Positions 47,803 to 55,581 of a DNA stretch of 64,000 bases are shown here, in pieces. The notes below the pieces were generated by a model, which was not told where the DNA came from, did no database searches, and saw only the letters and a program-made list of their open reading frames with translations. The stretch comes from Sulfurovum sp. (GTDB lineage: Bacteria; Campylobacterota; Campylobacteria; Campylobacterales; Sulfurovaceae). The stretch covers positions 62,001 through 126,000 of the forward strand of contig JAUZSE010000011.1 of NCBI GenBank assembly GCA_030949725.1, written 5' to 3'. How positions within the stretch are numbered: position 1 is the first letter of the stretch; each line of letters opens with the position of its first letter. Both the position numbers and the translations under genes were made by a program.

Positions 47803-48906
47803 ATGGGATTAGGCATCGGACTTGTTGGACTACCAAATGTAGGAAAATCTACGACTTTTAACGCACTTACAAAAGCACAAAATGCAGAGAGTGCCAACTA
47901 TCCATTTTGTACCATTGAACCAAATAAAGCAGTAGTACCCGTACCAGACAAAAGACTGGATGAGCTAGCACGCATAGTCAAACCTGAAAAAGTACAATAC
48001 TCCACACTTGACTTTGTAGATATTGCAGGTCTTGTAGCAGGTGCGAGTAAAGGTGAAGGACTAGGCAATAAATTTCTGGGAAACATCCGTGAGACTGAAG
48101 TCATCTTACACATAGTACGATGTTTTGCAGATGACAATATCGTGCATACTGAAGGTTCTATAGATCCTATCCGTGATGTTGAGATCATCGAGCAGGAATT
48201 ACTTTTTGCAGATATAGATGCGTTACTTAAACGTATAGATATGCTCAAGAAAAAAGCCAAAGGCAATGACAAAGATGCCAAAGAACAACTAGAAGTTGCT
48301 GAAGCACTGCTTTTGCACATCGAAGATGGTGCACCTGTTTCTACTTTTGGGGACAAAGAGAGTGATGGTTTTCTTGCGATGAACAAAGACTTACGTCTAC
48401 TTACCGCTAAACCCATCATCTATGGAGCAAATGTCGATGAAGATGGTCTTGAAGAAGACAGTGACTATGTGAAGAGGCTTAAAGCGTATGCACAAGAGAG
48501 AGACTCAGAAGTGATTAAGCTTTGTGCCAAAGTTGAAGAAGACATGGTAGACTTTGAAGATGATGAAAGAGATGAAATGCTTGCAGACCTTGGTGTCACA
48601 GAGTCTGGACTCGAACAGATCATTCATAAAGGATTTGATAAACTAGGTCTACAGTCTTACTTTACCGCAGGTGTAAAAGAAGTACGTGCTTGGACTATAA
48701 GACAAGGCACAACAGCACCTAAAGCAGCAGCAGTCATACATAATGACTTTGAAAAAGGCTTTATCCGTGCCGAAGTTATCAGTTATGCAGATTTTGTTGA
48801 ATTTGGTGGAGATGTAGGTGCAAAAGAAGCAGGTAAAAATAGACTTGAAGGCAAAGAGTACATCGTACAAGATGGCGATGTCATGCACTTTCGTTTTAAT
48901 GTATAA
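47803..48906 (+). CDS. ychF: Redox-regulated ATPase/GTPase YchF
   Basis: YchF is an Obg-related P-loop NTPase that binds ribosomes and prefers ATP. The 367-residue protein has GLPNVGKSTTFNALT (G1), NYPFCTIEPN (G2), DIAGLVAGASKGEGLGNKFL (G3), then a coiled-coil insertion and the C-terminal TGS-like domain ending DGDVMHFRFNV. The G4 position reads ANVDED, the non-GTP-specific form of this family. AAGGAATATT precedes the ATG. Confidence 0.95.
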   Translation: MGLGIGLVGLPNVGKSTTFNALTKAQNAESANYPFCTIEPNKAVVPVPDKRLDELARIVKPEKVQYSTLDFVDIAGLVAGASKGEGLGNKFLGNIRETEVILHIVRCFADDNIVHTEGSIDPIRDVEIIEQELLFADIDALLKRIDMLKKKAKGNDKDAKEQLEVAEALLLHIEDGAPVSTFGDKESDGFLAMNKDLRLLTAKPIIYGANVDEDGLEEDSDYVKRLKAYAQERDSEVIKLCAKVEEDMVDFEDDERDEMLADLGVTESGLEQIIHKGFDKLGLQSYFTAGVKEVRAWTIRQGTTAPKAAAVIHNDFEKGFIRAEVISYADFVEFGGDVGAKEAGKNRLEGKEYIVQDGDVMHFRFNV

Positions 48907-48919
48907 ACTAAGGGAAAAT

Positions 48920-49381
48920 ATGACAAAAATCTTCTTAATCACTTTATTGGCACTATTTTTTACAGCGTGTGATACTAAAAAAGGTGCTTTTATTAACACG
49001 GTTGAAAGTCAAAATGACCATGCCACGTCTGTGAAAAAACTTGAAAACCTCATTAAGGAAAAAGGTTTAACACATTTTTCTACTATAGACCATAAGGCAA
49101 ATGCTGATGCCGTACAGATGAACTTGAAACCAGAAACGCTTGTGGTTTTTGGTAATCCCAAAATGGGTACAGTACTTATGAACTGTAATCCTTCCATAGG
49201 ACTAGACTTGCCACTACGTATACTTATTAGCACTGATTATGAAGGTTTAACCACTATTTTATACACCAATCCAGAATATTGGTCGCTTAAACACAACATT
49301 ATAGATAAAAATTGCCTAGCCATACTAAACAAAGCAAAGATTGCACTTGCAAATCTTGCAGAAGAAACAGGGAAAAAATAA
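48920..49381 (+). CDS. DUF302 lipoprotein
   Basis: A lipoprotein signal (MTKIFLITLLALFFTACD, lipobox FTAC) is followed by a DUF302 domain with FGNPKMGTVLMNCNPSIGLDLPLRIL. The domain is small and stress-linked in some bacteria, but its role is unknown. ATG 48920 is chosen behind AGGGAAAAT, 13 bases after the ychF stop. The frame opens further upstream inside ychF, but only this start gives the signal peptide. Confidence 0.8.
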   Translation: MTKIFLITLLALFFTACDTKKGAFINTVESQNDHATSVKKLENLIKEKGLTHFSTIDHKANADAVQMNLKPETLVVFGNPKMGTVLMNCNPSIGLDLPLRILISTDYEGLTTILYTNPEYWSLKHNIIDKNCLAILNKAKIALANLAEETGKK

Positions 49382-49874
49382 ATGCTCATCTCAACAAATG
49401 AAATACTCTACCGTATACAAAAAGCCCTGCATCTCAAGCTAGCTGACATACTTTGAAGCCTATACACTTGTAAACTACCCTATGGAACCTACGCATCTCG
49501 AAGCACTTCTTCAACGTCGTAATGATGATGATTTTATGCTTTGTTCTTATGAAGAACTCGGTACTTTTCTCGATGGATTGGTGACACTAAAAAGAGGTCC
49601 TTCCCCTAAAAAAAGTACTGAAACTAGTGAAAAAGTAGTAGACCTCACCAACAACCTCATACTTAAAAAACTCCGTATAGCCTTGAAACTCAAAGAGGCA
49701 GAGGTAGAAATCATTTTTGGTCTTGCTGAGGTAGAACTTTCCAAACAACAACTCGCATCCCTCTTTCGTAAAGAAGGTCACAAAAACTTTAAAGCATGTT
49801 CAGATGAATTACTCATGGCATTTTTAGATGGCTTAGATGAGTTTTACTTTATTGGTGGAGATATGGAAGAGTAA
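49382..49874 (+). pseudogene. DUF1456 (YehS-like) protein, single-base frameshift
   Basis: ATG 49382 directly follows the stop of the DUF302 gene. The first frame (MLISTNEILYRIQKALHLKL) ends after 24 residues; with one T removed from 49452-49454 it runs on as ADILEAYTLVNYPMEPTHLE. Two copies of the DUF1456 repeat are visible, each with FLDGL near its end. The repaired length of 163 residues is normal. The function of the family is unknown. Confidence 0.78.
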
Positions 49875-50135
49875 ATGAAGCATGTAGACTTTTTGAAAGC
49901 ATTAAAAAACTTAAAAAGTCATCTGCTAACACAGCCAAATAAACAAAAAATACTTAGCCTACCAAAACAAGACACATCCCATAAAGTTTACTGCACCTGC
50001 GAAGACGCCAATGGTGAGAATAAATATCTCTACACTTCACAAAAAGAAATAGAGTATCTCCTTGCAAGTAAACATATCTCTTTATACTCCTACCCCTGCC
50101 CTTATGAAAAAGGCTGGCATTTGACGAAGGGTTAA
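49875..50135 (+). CDS. Hypothetical 86-residue protein
   Basis: A small basic protein with a CTCEDANGENKYLYTSQKEIEYLL segment. It follows the DUF1456 gene with no gap (TAAATG). Its last bases overlap the end of convergent xthA by four bases. I do not recognise the family. Confidence 0.5.
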   Translation: MKHVDFLKALKNLKSHLLTQPNKQKILSLPKQDTSHKVYCTCEDANGENKYLYTSQKEIEYLLASKHISLYSYPCPYEKGWHLTKG

Positions 50136-50902
50136 ACCTCCAACACCAACTTCACAGGGCAGTGGTCAGATCCCAAAACTTGATCAAGTATCTCAGCATC
50201 TACGATCTTATCTTTTAAGTCATCAGAGACATAAAAGTAGTCAATTCTCCATCCTACATTGTTTCCTCTTGCTCCTGATCTATATGACCACCAGCTATAA
50301 CGCTCTTCTTCGTCTCCGTGGACATGCCTAAAGGTGTCTATGAAACCATTGGAGAGTAATTTATCTTGCCATTCTCGCTCCATAGGTAAGAAGCCTGAGG
50401 TTTTTTCATTGGCTTTGGGGCGTGCAAGGTCTATGGCGTGGTGTGCTGTATTGACATCCCCACAAATGATGATAGATTTACCCTGCTTACGTAAGTCAAG
50501 GATATGATCTAAGAAACGTTCATAAAATGCCATTTTGTACACCAGACGTTCTTCATTGCGTTGTCCATTTGGAAAATATACGTTGAAGTAAGCAATATTG
50601 TCAAAATGATACTCGTTGATGCGTCCTTCATCCAAGATGTCCACATGGTCACAAGAACTTGCTTCACCTTTCATGTCCGTATAGAGTGCCACACCTGATT
50701 GACCTTTTTTGGAGGAAGAGTTGATGCTTTGAAATTTGTAATTTCGCTCAAAGATGCTTTCAGGAATCTGATCTGCTTCTGCTTTGATTTCTTGTAGTCC
50801 TAAAAAATCTACCCCTTCTTCATCTATCCATTTGAGTGCGCCTTTTTTGTCTACAGCTCTAATGCCGTTTACATTCCACGATATAAAAGTAAGTTTTGCC
50901 AT
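50132..50902 (-). CDS. xthA: Exodeoxyribonuclease III
   Basis: XthA is an AP endonuclease and 3'-5' exonuclease of base excision repair. The 256-residue protein has the family motifs SWNVNGIRA at the start, FLGLQEIKAE (metal Glu), NVYFPNG, CGDVNTAHHAIDL and SDHCPVKLVL at the end (catalytic His). ATG 50902 has AGGA at the proper distance, so the longer frame reaching 51016 is rejected. It is divergent from a methyltransferase gene. Confidence 0.95.
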   Translation of the reverse strand: MAKLTFISWNVNGIRAVDKKGALKWIDEEGVDFLGLQEIKAEADQIPESIFERNYKFQSINSSSKKGQSGVALYTDMKGEASSCDHVDILDEGRINEYHFDNIAYFNVYFPNGQRNEERLVYKMAFYERFLDHILDLRKQGKSIIICGDVNTAHHAIDLARPKANEKTSGFLPMEREWQDKLLSNGFIDTFRHVHGDEEERYSWWSYRSGARGNNVGWRIDYFYVSDDLKDKIVDAEILDQVLGSDHCPVKLVLEV

Positions 50903-50969
50903 AATATTCATCCTAAATCTTATTAGTTTTGCTAGAATAATAACGAAAAACCCTATAAAAAGGCTAAAA

Positions 50970-51527
50970 ATGGCACTTGCAGATAAAAAACGTTGGAATG
51001 AAAAATACCAAAACAATCAAATACCCAATAAACCTATCAAATTCATCAAAGAGTATGCAACACTTTCTACAGGTAAACAAGCACTAGATATAGCCTGTGG
51101 ATTAGGTAGGCACAGTAAATACTTAGTATCCTTAGGTTTTGAAGTAGATGCCTTAGATGTTTCATCTGTTGCCATAGAAGGGCTTCAAAATATAGCCAAT
51201 ATAGATGCTAAAGAAGTAGATTTTGATACCTATACCCTTCCTAAAGAACGCTATGACCTCATAGTTTGTACTTATTTTTTAGAACGAAAACTGTTTCCTC
51301 AAATGATAGAAGCACTCAAGCCAAGTGGACGCATACTGTTAGAGACATTTTTGCATGATGAAAACAATGAACGCACACCTTCCAACCCTGCTTTTCGTCT
51401 AAATAAAGGTGAACTTGAAGCATATTTTGGGAAGCAGTGTACACTTTTACATTTAGTAGAATTTTCGGCTGTTGACTACAAAGGTTTTAAAACGATGAAA
51501 ACTTCTATGGTCGCTAGAAAACTATAA
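50970..51527 (+). CDS. TehB-like SAM-dependent methyltransferase
   Basis: The 185-residue protein begins MALADKKRWNEKYQNN and has the motif I ALDIACGLGRHSKYL, motif II VDALDVSSVAI and YDLIVCTYFLERKLFPQM in the region of motif IV, a pattern shared with TehB/tellurite-resistance-like methyltransferases. Substrates of these are mostly unknown. The start is the ATG 67 bases from xthA, behind AAAAAGG. Confidence 0.82.
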   Translation: MALADKKRWNEKYQNNQIPNKPIKFIKEYATLSTGKQALDIACGLGRHSKYLVSLGFEVDALDVSSVAIEGLQNIANIDAKEVDFDTYTLPKERYDLIVCTYFLERKLFPQMIEALKPSGRILLETFLHDENNERTPSNPAFRLNKGELEAYFGKQCTLLHLVEFSAVDYKGFKTMKTSMVARKL

Positions 51528-51639
51528 TGCATAATATGAAACCTGAACCAGTTCAAGATCACGATTCTGAAGGGTTATTGTTACTCACCCAAGAGTCAAG
51601 ATGAAGTTTATACGGTTCAAGAATTTTTGTGATTTGATA

Positions 51640-52344
51640 TTATATAATCAATGAAGAAATACATCCAATAAGTCCGCCAAATACACCGCCCCACACTACC
51701 AACCAACCCAAATGTAATTTAATGAGTTCTTGAACCAATTCTTTGACCATACGTGGTGTAAGCTCATCTAAACGCTTTGTGATAAGTGCTTCTACTGAAT
51801 CTATCATATCTTTTGAGAGTACAGAACTTTGTATATGATGGTCAAGTTGTGCTTTAAATGCTGAAGAAGAAACTATGGAACTTACCGCTGATTTTAGCTT
51901 CTTTGCAAAAGGTTCACGTAAACCTTCTAGGGCTTCTTCCCCTCCAAACATACCTATGGCAGCACCAAATTTAGACTCCATGACTGTTTTTGACAAAGCA
52001 TCAAAGGCAGGAGAAAAATCTGCACCTTCTACCAAAGGTTTGAGATCTATCTTCTGTTCTTCTTTGGCAAAAAAATCACCTAACTGATCTTTCGTAAAAA
52101 ACTGTTTCATAATCATAGCTCTTATGGACTCTTTAAAAGTCTCAAAGTTTTTCTCTATGACTCCAGAACCATAAAGAAAAGGCACACGCTCAAAAAGCAT
52201 GTGGATGGCAAGTTGATTGGTGATCGCACCAGAAAAAGCAAAAAGCCCCGTAAAAAGTACCATTTGAGTATATGCCTCAGGCACTATAAAGGATACGCCT
52301 ATAAGCAGCAAGGAAAGAAGATCGGTAATAAATGATTTAGACAT
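51640..52344 (-). CDS. DUF445 membrane protein
   Basis: The 234-residue protein has a hydrophobic N-terminal pair of helices with FSGAITNQLAIHMLFERVPFLYGSG, the conserved DUF445 motif, then a soluble helical stretch and a C-terminal membrane helix (LGWLVVWGGVFGGLIG). Its function is unknown. It lies seven bases from the HAD gene and is likely part of that operon. Confidence 0.8.
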   Translation of the reverse strand: MSKSFITDLLSLLLIGVSFIVPEAYTQMVLFTGLFAFSGAITNQLAIHMLFERVPFLYGSGVIEKNFETFKESIRAMIMKQFFTKDQLGDFFAKEEQKIDLKPLVEGADFSPAFDALSKTVMESKFGAAIGMFGGEEALEGLREPFAKKLKSAVSSIVSSSAFKAQLDHHIQSSVLSKDMIDSVEALITKRLDELTPRMVKELVQELIKLHLGWLVVWGGVFGGLIGCISSLII

Positions 52345-52350
52345 ATATTT

Positions 52351-52980
52351 TTATCCTAAATGATGTAGCAAGATATTTTTCAAGGCTTCCACAGACCTCA
52401 CCGCATCATCGTGATCTGTAAAACCCCAATCTACCATAATATAGTCCATTTTTGCTTCTTTGGCTGCTAGCTCATCTCGTGGGCCATCCCCGATAAAGAG
52501 TGTCTCTTTTTCAGTGAAATTCAATTCATCTAAAAGTTTAAAAAGCATGTCGGGGTGTGGTTTACCTTGCAAGACATCATCATAACAGGCTATGCCATCA
52601 AAAAGTTCTAAGATTTCCAAATGTGTGAGTGATTCAAGTGTAGAGCCTCTGTAGGCATTGGTTGCTACGGCAAGGGCATAGCCCTTATCTTTAAGCGTAA
52701 TTAACAACGTTTTGATGCCTTCATAAAGTACCAATTCATTTTCATGATTTTTCGTATAATACTCTGAAAACCATTTTTCATGGTCTGCGTCAAAGGCTTT
52801 CGCATGGTAGAAATGTTGTGAAGGATTAATGGTATGGTCATTTACACGTTTCAAAATGTACTCTTGCTCCATCGCTTCAAACCCAAGATTTTTACGCACA
52901 TAGTTAATGGCATTGGCTATGGTCAACGAAGAGTTGACTAAAGTACCGTCCATATCGAAAATAATTAGTTTTTTATCCAC
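52351..52980 (-). CDS. HAD-superfamily phosphatase, phosphoglycolate phosphatase-like
   Basis: The 209-residue protein has the HAD motifs: FDMDGTLVNS (nucleophile Asp) near residue 8, AVATNAYRG (motif II), LQGKPHPDMLFKL (motif III) and FIGDGPRDELAA (motif IV). The cap is helical as in Gph/YjjG relatives. The substrate is probably phosphoglycolate or another small phosphate ester. GTG 52980 overlaps the stop of the gene upstream (TAGTG), so translation is coupled. Confidence 0.85.
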   Translation of the reverse strand: MDKKLIIFDMDGTLVNSSLTIANAINYVRKNLGFEAMEQEYILKRVNDHTINPSQHFYHAKAFDADHEKWFSEYYTKNHENELVLYEGIKTLLITLKDKGYALAVATNAYRGSTLESLTHLEILELFDGIACYDDVLQGKPHPDMLFKLLDELNFTEKETLFIGDGPRDELAAKEAKMDYIMVDWGFTDHDDAVRSVEALKNILLHHLG

Positions 52981-53903
52981 TATTTATTCTTTTTTGTATT
53001 TTGTTCAGTCGGATTATTGAACTTAATATAGACAGACAAACTTATCAACAACAAAGCAACACCAGCTATCAAGAATACTGCATATTTGAGTTGCGCAGGG
53101 TCAGTGAGTGCAAACTTAAAGACAAGCATCAAAGCTTCTATAGAGAGGGCTATGACAATGGAACCTAAAAAACGTATCATCGTTTGGTGTCCACCACCTG
53201 CATCATCTTTCTTCTCTTTACCTAACACTTCTTCTTCAAATATGGCTTTTACCAAGTCAAAAATAGCCAAAGAGAGGGTTAAAAGAATAGTTGCTTTGAA
53301 CATTTCATTGATATTGATCGCACCGAGGTCTAAACCAAAATGTAAAAATGCACTTGCACCCTTCACAAACAGAAGTAAAGAAACCAATGCCAAAGCTACA
53401 GAAAAAGAGGTATACGCTATTTTGGTCAATAGCCCAAAGTATGAGTCAATAGAACTAGGATGTACCATACGCAAGATGTTTCCCATAGATATATCTACAC
53501 AAATAATACAAAGAAGATTGTCCTCTTCATCATAGATAGGGAATGAAGAAGTAACCACCATCGTGTTACTTACATCTGATGGATAAGGTTCTGTTAGGGT
53601 ACATCTATGTTCTTTAATCGTCTTATAATAATATGCTCTATCTGCTCTATTTGAACCTTTGCCCAATCCTTTTAGTTTTTTATTTTTAGATATATTTTCT
53701 ATCATCTGCACACCATTTGCATCTAAGGCATAAATGGCTTCTGCTTTTTCGATGCTGTCATTGAGCCCTTCAAGCTTTGAAAGTACAGTCTGAATGTTAC
53801 CATTTTTGATAGTGTCAGTGATATTTCGTCCTATGATATAACATAAATAAGCTCTTGCTTTTGCACGTATCTGTGCATATTCCTGCATTTCTTTAATTCG
53901 CAT
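52980..53903 (-). CDS. PDC/Cache-type sensory domain protein with membrane helices
   Basis: Residues about 1-160 resemble a Cache/PDC sensor: a helix, then IYALDANGVQMIENISKN, ADRAYYYKTI and SNTMVVTSSFPIYDEEDNLLCIICVDIS. Four to five membrane helices follow (about residues 165-295), with a cytoplasmic Lys-rich loop. No output domain (kinase, GGDEF, MCP) is present, and there is no N-terminal membrane helix before the sensor. It may work with another protein. It overlaps the HAD gene by one base. Confidence 0.65.
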   Translation of the reverse strand: MRIKEMQEYAQIRAKARAYLCYIIGRNITDTIKNGNIQTVLSKLEGLNDSIEKAEAIYALDANGVQMIENISKNKKLKGLGKGSNRADRAYYYKTIKEHRCTLTEPYPSDVSNTMVVTSSFPIYDEEDNLLCIICVDISMGNILRMVHPSSIDSYFGLLTKIAYTSFSVALALVSLLLFVKGASAFLHFGLDLGAININEMFKATILLTLSLAIFDLVKAIFEEEVLGKEKKDDAGGGHQTMIRFLGSIVIALSIEALMLVFKFALTDPAQLKYAVFLIAGVALLLISLSVYIKFNNPTEQNTKKNK

Positions 53904-53943
53904 GGTTCATCCTTTTTTTAATAATTTTTTATAGTTTCTAGGG

Positions 53944-54759
53944 TTAAAGTATTTTGCCTAAAACATCTGCAAAACTTACTTTTTGGTTGATAGAGACTTC
54001 TGGGAAGATACTCCCTTTTTCTGAAAAAGTTAAAATCGTTGATCCCATCTCAAACCAGCCAAAAAGTGCTCCCCTTTCTAATATAAGGTTTTCATAAGTG
54101 TAATGTACAGGTTCACGTATCTCTGAGTTTGTACGTATATTCTCTTCAAACGTCACTGCCATTTTTCCCACATTTAATGCACCTACAAGTACCAACACTT
54201 GCACGCTTCCTTTTTCATCTTCACACTCTATAATGACCCTTTCATTTTCTATAAAAAGGTTATGCTTATTTCTTAAAAGTGGGAAATTCACGGGGTAAAG
54301 TTTTCCAGGAATATGCGTAAGGCTCAATATCTTGAGTGTCATAGGCATATGATAGCGGTGATAGTCTTTAGGCGAAAGATAAAAGTTTATAAACTCCCCT
54401 CCTTCTATTTTAGCTGCTAATCCTGTATGCTGTGTTCCAAAAAGTGTGTCAATATCATACGACATCCCTTTGATTTGATAGGCTTTCCCCTCAACGATCT
54501 TTCCTGCATCAGTGATGAGTGCATCCACACCTGAGATAAGTGCATCACTATCTTCGGGTAATGCTCTAGGTGTTTCAAATGCTCTTGTGAAAAGTTTGTT
54601 GAGTGTTGGGTAAGCAGAGGGCTTCTTAAATTCAGACATATCTAAACCCATAAGCTTGACATACGAAACATTGACAATACGTTGAACTATCGAAGGAAAA
54701 GCATAAGAGGCAAATTTGCCAAAACCGCTAGAGAGTATGGATGTATAATGTTTTTTCAT
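53944..54759 (-). CDS. psd: Phosphatidylserine decarboxylase proenzyme
   Basis: Psd makes phosphatidylethanolamine from phosphatidylserine. The 271-residue protein has the YHRYHMP region, NKHNLFIENERVI, and the self-cleavage motif FEMGSTILTF near the C-terminus, where cleavage between Gly and Ser makes the pyruvoyl group. It starts behind an AGGAGT box and is divergent from the exonuclease gene 83 bases away. Confidence 0.93.
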   Translation of the reverse strand: MKKHYTSILSSGFGKFASYAFPSIVQRIVNVSYVKLMGLDMSEFKKPSAYPTLNKLFTRAFETPRALPEDSDALISGVDALITDAGKIVEGKAYQIKGMSYDIDTLFGTQHTGLAAKIEGGEFINFYLSPKDYHRYHMPMTLKILSLTHIPGKLYPVNFPLLRNKHNLFIENERVIIECEDEKGSVQVLVLVGALNVGKMAVTFEENIRTNSEIREPVHYTYENLILERGALFGWFEMGSTILTFSEKGSIFPEVSINQKVSFADVLGKIL

Positions 54760-54842
54760 ATAAAAACACTCCTAAAGTTAAAATTATGTGTATTATATCA
54801 GAAATAGGTTATTATTTTCTCACTACTACAGGAGATGAAGAG

Positions 54843-55580
54843 ATGGCGAAATATATACTTTTTGATACAGAGACAACAGGTACAAGTGAAAATGACCGCA
54901 TTATACAAGTGGGTGCTATGATCGTGCATGGCAGGGATGAGATAGAAGTCATAGATGAACTCTGTTCTACAGAAGTACCCATAAGCATTGAAGCTATGGC
55001 AATACATAACATTACGCCTGATGTCATAGAAAACCAACCTCCCTACGCTGAGTTGAATTTCACAAAAAAGTTAGACGAGTACAACAGTATAGAGAATTAC
55101 CTTATCGCCCATAACATTTCTTTTGATTTAACCATGATACAAAAAGAAGGTTTTCAAAATAACTATACACTCATAGATACCCTACGTTGTGCCAAACACC
55201 TCATAGACGAAATGCCTTCGCATGCACTCCAATACTTACGTTATGCTTTAGAACTTTACAAAATAGAAGGTGCGGAAGCATCCAAGCTAGGAGTGACTAT
55301 TAAAGCACATGATGCCATAGGCGATGTTTTGGTCATGAAACTTTTACTCTCCCTACTTGTCAAACGTATCCAAGAAAAATTTGCAGGGGTAAACCCTATG
55401 AAAAAACTAGCAGAACTCACTCAAACCCCTGTACTTCTCAAAACCTTTAAGTTTGGTAAATACAAAGACAGAGACATAGCAGAGATAGTCAATGCAGACA
55501 AAGGCTACATCAACTGGATGACAAAGAACATGGATTTAGATGAAGACATGTTATTTACCCTAAACCATTATGCAAAATAA
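54843..55580 (+). CDS. DnaQ-like 3'-5' exonuclease
   Basis: The 245-residue protein has the DEDDh exonuclease motifs: FDTETTGTSENDRIIQVGA (Exo I), AHNISFDLTMI (Exo II) and AHDAIGDVLVM (Exo III). A C-terminal segment (FKFGKYKDRDIAEIV...INWMTKNM) matches the small domain found in exonuclease X and similar proteins. ATG 54843 has GGAGATGAAGAG upstream; the longer frame is rejected. It ends two bases from convergent glnS. Confidence 0.85.
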   Translation: MAKYILFDTETTGTSENDRIIQVGAMIVHGRDEIEVIDELCSTEVPISIEAMAIHNITPDVIENQPPYAELNFTKKLDEYNSIENYLIAHNISFDLTMIQKEGFQNNYTLIDTLRCAKHLIDEMPSHALQYLRYALELYKIEGAEASKLGVTIKAHDAIGDVLVMKLLLSLLVKRIQEKFAGVNPMKKLAELTQTPVLLKTFKFGKYKDRDIAEIVNADKGYINWMTKNMDLDEDMLFTLNHYAK

Positions 55581-55581
55581 T

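Noticed and set aside
47898-48419. 173-residue minus-strand open frame
   Set aside because: It is a shadow of ychF with Ser-rich composition; ychF is complete.
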